Shown one piece after another: positions 23,301 to 30,705 of a DNA stretch of 64,000 nt. The DNA is taken from NCBI RefSeq assembly GCF_029211185.1, contig NZ_JARGDO010000003.1, positions 208,523-272,522 on the forward strand, given 5' to 3'. Below the pieces are notes generated by a model that made no database searches, was not told the origin of the DNA, and saw nothing but the letters and a program-made list of their open reading frames with translations. Position 1 is the stretch's first letter. Every line of letters begins with the position of its first letter. The position numbers were made by a program, and so were the translations under genes. Source of the stretch: Tessaracoccus caeni (lineage in GTDB: Bacteria; Actinomycetota; Actinomycetes; Propionibacteriales; Propionibacteriaceae).

Positions 23301-23870
23301 ATGGACGCCTTTGACGAGGATGCCGAGCCGTTCGATCTCACCGATGATCTGGAGGACGACGCCGACGACGACGAGTACGACGACCTCGAGGAAGCCACCG
23401 AGGACGACGTCGACCTGGTGGTCGCGCTGTACCGAGAGGACGGCCAGGCGGTTGCCGTGCCGCTCGAGGTGGAGTTGGCCAACGACCTGGACGAGCTCAT
23501 GGAGCAGCTGCGTCGACTCCCCGGCGATTCCGGTGCCGACGGTTGGGTTGCGATCGGCGGCGACGTGTTCGTGATCTGCCGCGTGCGCGGCCGCACCGTC
23601 GAGGTGCTGCTCAACGATGTGACGGCGGCGCTCGACTGGCCGATCGCTCGCGATGTTGTGGACTATCTGGGCGAGGACGTGGCCGAGGACGACGACCCTG
23701 CCCCCATCGGCGATCTGGAGATCTACGCCGCAAGTGGTCTAGGTGCCTTCGAGATGGAGGCCATCGTCACCGACTACGAGGCGGACGCCTACGATCAGCT
23801 CGCCGCGATCGCGCGCAAGCTGCGCGTCGAGGACGAGTTCTTGGCCGCCGCCGACGAGTTCGGCGGCTGA
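23301..23870 (+). CDS. tRNA adenosine deaminase-associated protein
   Basis: 189 residues with a very acidic N terminus (Asp/Glu-rich to about residue 38), then a conserved region (VVALYREDGQAVAVPLEV, GDVFVICRVRG, LLNDVTAALDWPIA). This matches the actinobacterial family found next to tadA, whose biochemical role is not established. It is 10 bases upstream of tadA and in the same operon. Confidence 0.85.
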   Translation: MDAFDEDAEPFDLTDDLEDDADDDEYDDLEEATEDDVDLVVALYREDGQAVAVPLEVELANDLDELMEQLRRLPGDSGADGWVAIGGDVFVICRVRGRTVEVLLNDVTAALDWPIARDVVDYLGEDVAEDDDPAPIGDLEIYAASGLGAFEMEAIVTDYEADAYDQLAAIARKLRVEDEFLAAADEFGG

Positions 23871-23880
23871 CGGCCTCACC

Positions 23881-24336
23881 GTGGGTACCCGTTGGCATGG
23901 CGCCATGCAGCGCGCGCTGGCGGAGGCTGAGGCCGCGCCCGATCACGGCGATGTTCCTGTCGGCGCCGTCGTGCTGGATGCCGACGGTGCGGTGCTCGCC
24001 GTCGCGCACAACGAGCGAGAACTGCACGGCGACCCCACAGCGCACGCCGAGGTGCTCGCCATCCGTCGCGCCGCCGAGGCGATCGGGGAGTGGCGTCTGG
24101 AGGGCTGCACGCTCGTTGTCACCCTGGAGCCCTGCACCATGTGCGCGGGAGCGATCGTGGGCGCTCGCGTCGGTCGTCTGGTGTTCGGGGCCTATGACGA
24201 GAAGGCTGGTGCCGTCGCGTCGCTGTGGGACGTGGTTCGCGATCCCCGGCTCAACCACCGCCCGCTCGTGGTGGGCGGCGTGATGGCGGAGGAGTGCGCG
24301 CGCCCGCTGGACGCCTTCTTCGCCGCTCGTCGCTGA
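23881..24336 (+). CDS. tadA: tRNA-specific adenosine deaminase
   Basis: 151 residues of the cytidine-deaminase fold with the zinc motifs HAEV (proton shuttle Glu) and PCTMCAG. It converts A34 to inosine in tRNA-Arg(ACG). GTG 23881 was taken as start; ATG 23905 (MQRALAEAEAAP) is an alternative that still leaves a full domain. It overlaps no gene and follows its associated protein by 10 bases. A tRNA-Ser gene lies 38 bases downstream. Confidence 0.9.
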   Translation: MGTRWHGAMQRALAEAEAAPDHGDVPVGAVVLDADGAVLAVAHNERELHGDPTAHAEVLAIRRAAEAIGEWRLEGCTLVVTLEPCTMCAGAIVGARVGRLVFGAYDEKAGAVASLWDVVRDPRLNHRPLVVGGVMAEECARPLDAFFAARR

Positions 24337-24374
24337 TTGGCCAACGTCGCCCCGGGCCTTGTAAGCTAGCCGAC

Positions 24375-24462
24375 GGTGACGTGTCTGAGCGGCCGAAAGA
24401 GCTCGCCTCGAAAGCGAGTGTGGGGCAACCCACCGAGGGTTCAAATCCCTCCGTCACCGCCA
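24375..24462 (+). tRNA. tRNA-Ser (CGA)
   Basis: Acceptor stem GGTGACG pairs with CGTCACC, the anticodon loop is CTCGAAA (anticodon CGA, reads UCG), there is a long variable arm as in serine tRNAs, a GGTTCAAATCC T arm, and an encoded CCA after discriminator G. Confidence 0.95.
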
Positions 24463-24502
24463 AAAATTCGGACCTCCGTATGATTACGGGGGTCCGAATT
24501 TT
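24463..24502 (+). terminator. terminator after tRNA-Ser
   Basis: An 18-bp stem (one G-T pair) with a TGAT loop; the 3' arm ends in TTTT. It directly follows the CCA end of the tRNA. Confidence 0.9.
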
Positions 24503-24519
24503 ATGTAGGGTGCAGAGGC

Positions 24520-25197
24520 GTGACTGCTTGCCGATTCGCCGCCGTGCTCTTCGATTGCGACGGGGTGCTCGTCGATTCCGAAGCCATCACCCTCAGTGTG
24601 TTGCGGGAGATGCTGCACGAGATGGGATGGCCGATCTCGGTGGAGGAGTGTCACCGACGGTTCGTCGGCACCGCCTTCAAGGACGAGTGGAAGGTGATCT
24701 ACGACCACACCGGCGTCGCCATCGATGACGAATGGATCGTCGGCTTTCGAGCCCGTCGCGACGTGGCGCTGCGGGCGCGGCTGACGCCGGTGCCCGGGGC
24801 GGGTGACGCGGTGCGGGCCGTCGTCGAGGCAGGCATCCCCGTCGCCTGCGTCTCAGGTGCCGATCGCCACAAGGTGGAGATGCAGCTCGGGATCGTCGGG
24901 ATCAGGGAGCTGTTCGGCGACCGGATCTTCAGCGGCGTCGAGGTGCCGCGTAGCAAGCCCGCTCCCGACGTCTACTTGGCCGCCACCACGGCGCTTGGCG
25001 TCGATCCTGCGGCGTGCGCGGTGGTGGAGGACTCCCCGCCGGGGGTCCGTGCGGGTGTGGCCGCCGGCGCGACCGTCTTCGGTTTCGCGGGTGACGGGCC
25101 CACGTATCAAAGCCCGGAGAAGCTGCTCGAACTGGGAGCAGCCCGTACCTTCACGTCGATGAGCGAACTGCCGGGACTGCTCCTGGAACAGGACTGA
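24520..25197 (+). CDS. HAD-family phosphatase (beta-phosphoglucomutase/PGP-like)
   Basis: 225 residues with the HAD motifs: FDCDGVLVDSE (nucleophile Asp), CVSGADR (motif II Ser), RSKPAPD (Lys) and VVEDSPPG (Asp pair). The alpha-helical cap between residues 15 and 80 makes it a type C1 HAD, like phosphoglycolate phosphatases and beta-phosphoglucomutases. Substrate cannot be told from sequence. GTG start with a GAGG 1 base upstream and GGG further off; the assignment rests on the conserved N terminus. Confidence 0.82.
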   Translation: MTACRFAAVLFDCDGVLVDSEAITLSVLREMLHEMGWPISVEECHRRFVGTAFKDEWKVIYDHTGVAIDDEWIVGFRARRDVALRARLTPVPGAGDAVRAVVEAGIPVACVSGADRHKVEMQLGIVGIRELFGDRIFSGVEVPRSKPAPDVYLAATTALGVDPAACAVVEDSPPGVRAGVAAGATVFGFAGDGPTYQSPEKLLELGAARTFTSMSELPGLLLEQD

Positions 25198-25220
25198 CGG
25201 GAGCGCCCTCTCGGGATCCG

Positions 25221-25787
25221 CTACTCGCCCTCTTCCTTCTCGGTGGGCTCCGTCGATGCGGACTCGCTGGCCGTAGGTGTGGGCGTGGTGCTGGACTCGG
25301 GGTCCGGCGGCACGCACAGGCTGCCCGTCTCAGACTCGACCTTCTTCAGCGGGCCCTCTCCGAACCCACCCCAGTCGGATCCGACGAGCACGTCGACGGT
25401 GCCGTCCACTCGCTGGTCGTTCTGGATCTCGGCGCCGCCGAAGTAGCTGGCTGTGAGCTCCAGCGCCGCCTGGTTCTCGGCGTTGCCGCGGATCACCGTG
25501 TTCTTGACGCGCTCCTCGGTGTTGCCGGTGGTGAGGATCTGGAATCCGGCCGTCTCCAGACGCTTGGCCGCCTTGCCCGCCAACCCGGTGGTGAACCCGC
25601 CGTTCAGGATCCGCACCGACACGTTCTCCGGCTTGATGACGTCGATGGGCTGCGTCACGCACGGCGTCGGTTCTGGGGTCGGCAACGGTTCGGTGAGGTT
25701 GCGCCAGCCCCATTGGGCCGCCCACAGCAGTGTGACGAGCAGCGCGAGCAGGACGATGGGCGTCGCGATCAGCCGGAAAAGACGCAC
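25221..25787 (-). CDS. membrane-anchored LytR C-terminal domain protein
   Basis: 188 residues: a short basic cytoplasmic start, one membrane helix (LIATPIVLLALLVTLLWAAQW), then an extracytoplasmic LytR_C domain (SVRILNGGFTTGLAGKAAKRLETAGF) and a Thr/Ser/Glu-rich low-complexity tail. This domain occurs alone or attached to LytR-CpsA-Psr wall-polymer ligases; alone its role is unclear. GTG 25787 places the helix at the N terminus. It pairs with the small gene upstream, an arrangement common in actinobacteria. Confidence 0.75.
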   Translation of the reverse strand: MRLFRLIATPIVLLALLVTLLWAAQWGWRNLTEPLPTPEPTPCVTQPIDVIKPENVSVRILNGGFTTGLAGKAAKRLETAGFQILTTGNTEERVKNTVIRGNAENQAALELTASYFGGAEIQNDQRVDGTVDVLVGSDWGGFGEGPLKKVESETGSLCVPPDPESSTTPTPTASESASTEPTEKEEGE

Positions 25788-25825
25788 GCGGTACCTGCTT
25801 TCTGGATGGCCATGGTGGGTCGGTC

Positions 25826-26116
25826 CTACAGTTCCAGCACCCGGGCGTGCATGGTCTGACGCTGCTGCAGGGCGGCGCGCAGCGCACGGTGCAGCCCGTC
25901 TTCGAGATACAGCTCGCCCTGATAGGACACGACGTGGGCGAACAGGTCGCCGTAGAAAGTGGAGTCCTCCTCCAGCAGCGCCTCGAGGTCCAACGTGCGT
26001 TTCGTCGTGACGAGTTGGTCCAGCCGCACCTGGTGTGGGGCAATGGACGCCCATTGGCGCTGCGTGTACCTGTGGTCGGGGTACGGGCGGTCCTCGCCGA
26101 CTCGCTTGAAAATCAC
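25826..26116 (-). CDS. small conserved actinobacterial protein (VapB-like annotation)
   Basis: 96 residues starting MIFKRVGEDRPYPDH, with QVRLDQLVTTKRTLDLEALL and ending in a basic helix LHRALRAALQQRQTMHARVLEL. It belongs to a short conserved actinobacterial family that pipelines often label as a VapB-type antitoxin. No toxin gene is adjacent, so that label should not be taken as function. It precedes the LytR_C gene on the same strand by 38 bases. Confidence 0.7.
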   Translation of the reverse strand: MIFKRVGEDRPYPDHRYTQRQWASIAPHQVRLDQLVTTKRTLDLEALLEEDSTFYGDLFAHVVSYQGELYLEDGLHRALRAALQQRQTMHARVLEL

Positions 26117-26171
26117 GCCCCTAGCCTAGGGCATCTCTCCTAATGGGGGGACGACCTGTGCCACGGAAGGG

Positions 26172-26825
26172 CTATCGTGGCGTCTTTGCCGCGGGCTTAT
26201 CCACGGGAACGAGGGCCAGCGTGCACGTGGGACCGACCTTCAGGTCGCCCGTCGTGAGACGGGATCCGCTGGTGTCCAGGTAGCCCTTGACCATGCCTTT
26301 GTGCAGGGCGCAGACGGCGCGCAGATCGTCGCCGTCGATGTGGGCTGAGCGATAGGGGCAGTGGTCGAACCAGATCTGCTCGCGCGCCACGGTGGGGGCG
26401 AATCCTTGTTCGGCGAGGATGTGCGCCAGGCTGTTCAGGATCCCCTGCTCCTCATCCGGACGGCCGTGCTCCCTGCCCCACTCGTAGCCAGCCTGCTCGG
26501 CGAGCTGGGTGCCGTCGACCTTCTCGACGAGGAAGTTGCGGATCAGGATCTGGCAGAGGTTCGAGAGGTGCTCGGGCGTGACGTTGGGCGACGCCGCGGT
26601 GGCCCGGTACACGAGCTTCGGTCGTCCGGTCTCCCCGGTCAGCAGCTTGTCCCGAGTCACGTAACCGTGTTCGGCGAGGCTGTCGAGATGGAACCGCGCC
26701 GAATTCTTGTGGATCCCGATGTGCTCGGCGATCTCGGACACGGACATCGCGCCGACCGACTCTTGAAGAAGCTTCAGCACCTTGGCCCGCGTCGGTCCCA
26801 GGCCGTGCCCAGCCTCGTTGCTCAT
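26172..26825 (-). CDS. winged-helix transcriptional regulator with C-terminal cysteines
   Basis: 217 residues. An ArsR/MarR-type winged helix covers residues about 10-75 (MSVSEIAEHIGIHKNSARFHLDSL then the wing TRDKLLTGETGRPKLVYR). The C-terminal effector part has spaced cysteines in HCPYRSAH, AVCALHKGM and GPTCTLAL, as in SufR-like regulators that bind an Fe-S cluster. A redox- or iron-sensing role is therefore plausible but not proven. It is divergent from the next gene, and the gap holds an inverted repeat (26883-26908) that is a candidate self-operator. Confidence 0.78.
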   Translation of the reverse strand: MSNEAGHGLGPTRAKVLKLLQESVGAMSVSEIAEHIGIHKNSARFHLDSLAEHGYVTRDKLLTGETGRPKLVYRATAASPNVTPEHLSNLCQILIRNFLVEKVDGTQLAEQAGYEWGREHGRPDEEQGILNSLAHILAEQGFAPTVAREQIWFDHCPYRSAHIDGDDLRAVCALHKGMVKGYLDTSGSRLTTGDLKVGPTCTLALVPVDKPAAKTPR

Positions 26826-26882
26826 AGGCCGATTGTGTCACTCCAACCGGCCGATGAACGCGTCGCCCCCCGCTAAGAACGG

Positions 26883-26908
26883 ATTTGCCCCCAATGGCTT
26901 GGGCAAAT
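26883..26908. promoter_or_regulatory. candidate operator in divergent promoter region
   Basis: ATTTGCCC and its complement GGGCAAAT are separated by 10 bases, a two-turn dimer-site geometry, between the winged-helix regulator and the divergent membrane protein gene. Confidence 0.45.
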
Positions 26909-27004
26909 GCCGCTGGAATCCGTGCGGCGGCGACGCTGGATCGCCCGAAGTGCCTCTCCTCAGTCAGCCTGCTTCTCTAGAGTGGAGCGAAGGAGGGGAG
27001 CCGG

Positions 27005-28567
27005 GTGATCGACGACGACCAGATGCTGCTTGAGCGGATTGGTGAGCAACCGCAGGAGCATGCGCCCGAGCCGATGTCGCGGCGCCGGCGGTTGCTGATC
27101 GTCACCGCCTTCGTGGCCACGTTGGCCATCCTGGCCGGGGCCGTCGCCGGCTACGACGCGTGGCAGAACCGCGGAGGGGACGGCTACCTCGAGGGGATTC
27201 CGTCGGAGCCCGAGGTGGCCTGGGAGCTGTCGGTCCCAGTCAGGTACGGGGGCATGACGAGCTTCCCCTTCATGGCGGTAGGTGACGAAGCCCTGCTGAT
27301 CGGCCCGGGGTTTGACGAGGCCGAAGACGCGATCCGCCTGATCTCCCTCGACACCGGTGAGGAGATCTGGCGCCACCGGCTGCCCGACTGGGCGGAGCCT
27401 GATGACGGCCTCTGGGCGCCGTTCGCCAATGAGGACGGCAGCGTCCTGGGCTACGGCTTGGGCAATCGACTGGTGCTGCTGGATTCCCGCACGGGCGAGG
27501 TCGCCGACGACGTGGCGCTGGGCGACCCCTTGGACATGATCGTCGACGCCGCCGCTCGCGGCACCGATGTGTACGTGGGTCGCGGAACGTCTGACGGAGA
27601 GGTGCTGGCGAGGCTCGACGCTCGGCGGCTGGGCGGGGGCCCGATATGGGAGGTCACGCAGGCCCAACCCCAAGGGATCGGCGATGTCGATGGGTTCTCC
27701 GGCTTCCCGTCGATATCCGAGTTCGTTCAGGCCCGTGGTGAGGCAACCGGCGAGCTGGACGAGTTCCCGTGGCTGAGCTCGATCTGCCTCTCCGGGCAGG
27801 CGGTGTCGTTCGGTCGACGCGTGGTCTCCCGTGCCGACGGCTGCCTGGTCGAGGCGCTCGCCACCTCCGTCTTCTCCCTGGAACTCGGCGAACGTGACGG
27901 GGACGAGAGTGAGAAGGAGGGGGAGATCCAGGTGATGATGCAGATCCGCCGTGACCACCAAGAGGCCTTCGCGCCGCTCATGGTCCTCGATGCCATCTCG
28001 GGCGATCCGCTTCCCGCGGTGGATATCTTCGACACCTCACGCCGCCACCTCATCGGGCCGCACGGCATCGTCGAACTCGATGCCGGTCCGTTCGCGACCG
28101 CACCGTCGCTCGCCGGCGTGGACGGCGCGGAGATCTGGACATCCGAGGTGGAGGCGGACGAGGCGAGTGTGGGAACCCCGGGCATCCTGCTGCGGGCCCC
28201 AGGCAGGGTGACGATGCTCGACGAGGGCACGGGGGAAGCTCGGTGGGAGATTCGGGTACTCGCGACGTCCGTGGCGGCGACGAGGCTCGGCCCCGTTCTG
28301 GTCTCGAGCGGGGATGCGACGTGGCACGACGGGGACACCGGCCGCGAACTGTCTCGGTGGACCCCGCCGCCCGGTTCGGCGCACGTCGTGGGCGAGAGCA
28401 GGCGCCAGGTGATCGTGCGCTACGACGGTTTCAGTCCGGTGCTGCAGGCCTTCGATGCGTCGGGGGTGTTGCTGTGGGAGCGCCCCGTCGCGGGTGAGGC
28501 GCTGGTTCGAGGGTCGGCCTTGCTGGTCTACGACGGGTCGACCTTGTCGCGGCTGCGGTCGCGCTGA
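27005..28567 (+). CDS. membrane-anchored PQQ-like beta-propeller protein
   Basis: 520 residues. A short cytoplasmic N terminus, a single membrane helix (about 29-50, LLIVTAFVATLAILAGAVAG), then an extracytoplasmic region with PQQ-like propeller repeats (LISLDTGEEIWRHRLPDW, VLLDSRTGEV, VTMLDEGTGEARWEIRV, LQAFDASGVLLWERPV). Propellers of this kind act as scaffolds or sensors; no enzyme motif is seen. The GTG start has AGGAGGGGAG upstream. It is divergent from the regulator at 26172. The next gene, moaA, begins 21 bases later but probably has its own leaderless promoter. Confidence 0.7.
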   Translation: MIDDDQMLLERIGEQPQEHAPEPMSRRRRLLIVTAFVATLAILAGAVAGYDAWQNRGGDGYLEGIPSEPEVAWELSVPVRYGGMTSFPFMAVGDEALLIGPGFDEAEDAIRLISLDTGEEIWRHRLPDWAEPDDGLWAPFANEDGSVLGYGLGNRLVLLDSRTGEVADDVALGDPLDMIVDAAARGTDVYVGRGTSDGEVLARLDARRLGGGPIWEVTQAQPQGIGDVDGFSGFPSISEFVQARGEATGELDEFPWLSSICLSGQAVSFGRRVVSRADGCLVEALATSVFSLELGERDGDESEKEGEIQVMMQIRRDHQEAFAPLMVLDAISGDPLPAVDIFDTSRRHLIGPHGIVELDAGPFATAPSLAGVDGAEIWTSEVEADEASVGTPGILLRAPGRVTMLDEGTGEARWEIRVLATSVAATRLGPVLVSSGDATWHDGDTGRELSRWTPPPGSAHVVGESRRQVIVRYDGFSPVLQAFDASGVLLWERPVAGEALVRGSALLVYDGSTLSRLRSR

Positions 28568-28575
28568 CCGTCACG

Positions 28576-28581
28576 TAGTAT
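28576..28581 (+). promoter_or_regulatory. -10 box for leaderless moaA transcript
   Basis: TAGTAT ends 7 bases before the moaA ATG, and no Shine-Dalgarno sequence is present. This is the spacing of a leaderless actinobacterial promoter. The -35 region is not clear. Confidence 0.5.
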
Positions 28582-28588
28582 CCACAAC

Positions 28589-29605
28589 ATGTTCGGGTTA
28601 ATCGACGGCTATGGCCGGGTGGCGCGCGATCTCAGGGTCTCGCTGACCGATCGCTGCAACCTGCGCTGCACCTATTGCATGCCCGCCGAAGGACTGGCCT
28701 GGCTGCCCACCGAACAGACATTGACCGACGACGAGGTGGTGCGCCTGCTGCGCGTCGCCGTCGAGCGGCTCGGGGTCACCAAGCTGCGCTTCACGGGTGG
28801 CGAGCCGCTGCTGCGTCCTGGGTTGGAGGGGATCCTCGCCGCTGCTGCCCGGCTGCGCACCGTCGACGGGGGAGTGCCGGAGCTGGCGCTCACCACGAAC
28901 GGGCTGGGTCTGGACAAGCGGATCGGCCGGCTGAAGGCAGCGGGACTGCAGCGGGTCAACATCTCCATCGACTCGCTCGACCCGGTCGTCTACGCGCGGC
29001 TCACCCGCCGCAACCGCCTGCACGACGTGCTCAGCAGTGTCCGCGCGGTCGACGAGGCGGGACTCAGGCCGCTGAAGGTGAACGCCGTCGTCATGCGGGG
29101 CGAGAATGAGGCCGACGTGGTGCGCCTGGCCGACTTCTGCCTGCGCGGCGGCTACGAACTGCGCTTCATCGAGCAGATGCCGCTCGGGCCGCAGCACACG
29201 TGGGAGCGTTCCGGCATGGTGACCGCGCACGAGATCCTCGACCTGCTGACGGCGCGCTACACCCTCACCCCCGTCGACGAACCGCGCGGCGCCGCGCCGG
29301 CCGCCCTGTGGCGGGTCGCGCCCGACGACACGCAGCCCGGTGGCACCGTCGGCGTGATCGCGTCGGTGAGCGCCCCGTTCTGCGGCGACTGCGACCGCAC
29401 CCGGCTCACCAGCGACGGCCAGGTGCGCAGCTGCCTGTTCTCGCGTCGCGAGGCCGACCTGCGCGCTATCCTGCGCGGTGGCGGGAGCGACGACGATCTG
29501 GTGGCGGCCTGGAAGGGTGAACATCTGATCAAGCCTCGCTCCCATGGCATCGACGACGTGGGCTTCGAACAACCCAGCAGAACCATGAGCGCAATCGGAG
29601 GATGA
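28589..29605 (+). CDS. moaA: GTP 3',8-cyclase
   Basis: 338 residues of the radical-SAM family. The N-terminal cluster is CNLRCTYC (CxxxCxxC) after LRVSLTDR. The C-terminal cluster is FCGDCDRTRLTSDGQVRSCLF, and the protein ends in the required GG tail (AIGG). It starts molybdenum-cofactor synthesis by converting GTP to the 3',8-cyclo intermediate, with MoaC. A leaderless promoter is likely. It overlaps moaD by 4 bases (ATGA), making a moaA-moaD-mobA operon upstream of nitrate reductase. Confidence 0.95.
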   Translation: MFGLIDGYGRVARDLRVSLTDRCNLRCTYCMPAEGLAWLPTEQTLTDDEVVRLLRVAVERLGVTKLRFTGGEPLLRPGLEGILAAAARLRTVDGGVPELALTTNGLGLDKRIGRLKAAGLQRVNISIDSLDPVVYARLTRRNRLHDVLSSVRAVDEAGLRPLKVNAVVMRGENEADVVRLADFCLRGGYELRFIEQMPLGPQHTWERSGMVTAHEILDLLTARYTLTPVDEPRGAAPAALWRVAPDDTQPGGTVGVIASVSAPFCGDCDRTRLTSDGQVRSCLFSRREADLRAILRGGGSDDDLVAAWKGEHLIKPRSHGIDDVGFEQPSRTMSAIGG

Positions 29606-29844
29606 AGATGCAGATCAGGTACTTCGCCGGAGCCGCCGAGGCGGCGGGCTGCGAGTCTCACACCGTCGAGGTGAGCGGGCTCGACGTGGCGGCGCTCGTC
29701 GCGCAGCTGGGGGAGGGGAACGAGCGACTGGCCAAGGTGCTGTCCGTCTCCACGCTGCTCGCCGACGGCGCGCGCGTCGAGGGTAGCCACGACCTGAGCG
29801 GCGTCCAGCAGCTCGACGTGCTGCCCCCCTTCGCCGGCGGGTAG
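29602..29844 (+). CDS. moaD: molybdopterin synthase small subunit (MoaD/ThiS)
   Basis: 80 residues of ubiquitin-like fold starting MKMQIRYFAGAAEAAG and ending VLPPFAGG; the C-terminal GG is the thiocarboxylate site. It supplies sulfur to molybdopterin synthase with MoaE (encoded at 40276), after activation by the MoeB-like protein at 40674. Overlaps moaA by ATGA; mobA starts 9 bases later. Confidence 0.93.
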   Translation: MKMQIRYFAGAAEAAGCESHTVEVSGLDVAALVAQLGEGNERLAKVLSVSTLLADGARVEGSHDLSGVQQLDVLPPFAGG

Positions 29845-29853
29845 GTTTCAGCG

Positions 29854-30558
29854 ATGCGCCAGGCCATCGTTCTCGGCGGCGGCCGCTCCCGGCGGATGGG
29901 CCGCGACAAGATGGGCGTGCTGTTGGAGGGGCGCAGTCTGCTGCGGCGCACCGTCGACGCAGCTTTGGGGTGGGCCGAGTGCGTGGTCGTGGTGGCGCCC
30001 GAGCCCGATGGATGGGAGCCGGATCCGCGCGTGAGGTTCACCCTGGAGGATCCGCCGTTCGGGGGCCCGGTTGCGGGTATCGCGGCGGCCACCGCCATCC
30101 TTCTCGCTGCGGGACAGGTGAACGAGGTGCTGCTGCTGGCGGGAGATCTGGCTGCCCCTGAGGCTGTGGTCGGCCGGCTCGCGGAGGTCGAGCCCGGTAC
30201 CGACGGCGTGGTGCTGCGCGACGAGGACGGCTGGCCGCAGTACTTGGCGGGTCGCTACCGGTTCGACGCCCTCGTCTCCGCCATCGACGCCCTGGACGGA
30301 ACTCGCGACCTCTCCGTCCGCCGTGCCCTGCGTCGCCTCGATGTCGCCCAAGTCGACGCCCCGAGCGCCGTCACCAAAGACCTGGACACCCCAGAAGACC
30401 TGGCGTCCCTCACTGACCGGCGGCCGAACACGACGGTTGTAACCACAGCTCTCGACCACAAGCCCTCAGACACGGTCACGCTCTCCTCGAGGCTCGGCCG
30501 CGGGCGGCCTCGCACCTCGAAGAGCGTGGGTGGGGCGCACCTCGAAGAGCGTGGATAG
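29854..30558 (+). CDS. mobA: molybdenum cofactor guanylyltransferase
   Basis: 234 residues with the nucleotidyltransferase loop VLGGGRSRRMGRDK and FGGPVAGI, plus LLAGDLAAP. It adds GMP to Mo-molybdopterin, giving the MGD form needed by NarG. The catalytic domain ends near residue 190. The last 27 or so residues are encoded by the inserted repeat at 30478-30558 and are Arg/Gly-rich and unlike the family, so the native C terminus has been replaced or extended. Confidence 0.9.
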   Translation: MRQAIVLGGGRSRRMGRDKMGVLLEGRSLLRRTVDAALGWAECVVVVAPEPDGWEPDPRVRFTLEDPPFGGPVAGIAAATAILLAAGQVNEVLLLAGDLAAPEAVVGRLAEVEPGTDGVVLRDEDGWPQYLAGRYRFDALVSAIDALDGTRDLSVRRALRRLDVAQVDAPSAVTKDLDTPEDLASLTDRRPNTTVVTTALDHKPSDTVTLSSRLGRGRPRTSKSVGGAHLEERG

Positions 30559-30580
30559 GTACACCTCGAAGAGCGTGGGG
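30478..30580 (+). repeat. small TIR repeat cluster (family R) at the end of mobA
   Basis: A 60-bp unit with ends ACGCTCTCCTCGAGG / CCTCGAAGAGCGT and a GGCCGC-GCGGCC core (30478-30537), followed by two further copies of CACCTCGAAGAGCGTGG (near 30538 and 30562). The unit codes for the C-terminal residues and stop of mobA. Copies recur at 60214-60263 and 60326-60371, and related elements at 41440 and 58965. Confidence 0.8.
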
Positions 30581-30633
30581 TGGGGAAATTAGGGTTGCCT
30601 TTCTAGCGAATGACCCTGTCAGCGCATAGACTC

Positions 30634-30696
30634 CTACGAACCGTAGTGAGTGACTTTCTTTTCACTTCGGCTGATTTATCCAAGATTTTTGGACAA
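30634..30696 (+). promoter_or_regulatory. narG upstream region with two palindromic sites
   Basis: CTACGAACCGTAG (30634-30646) and a 21-bp symmetric site TTATCCAA-N5-TTGGACAA (30676-30696) lie directly upstream of narG. Closely related pieces, TTATCCAA and CTACGGCTTGTAG, occur upstream of narK (37441-37470). They are candidate binding sites for a nitrate- or redox-responsive regulator. Confidence 0.5.
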
Positions 30697-30705
30697 GGTG
30701 GTCTC

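Noticed and set aside
25826..26116. A toxin-antitoxin module
   Set aside because: Only the small VapB-labelled protein is present; no toxin gene is adjacent, and the neighbour is a LytR_C protein.
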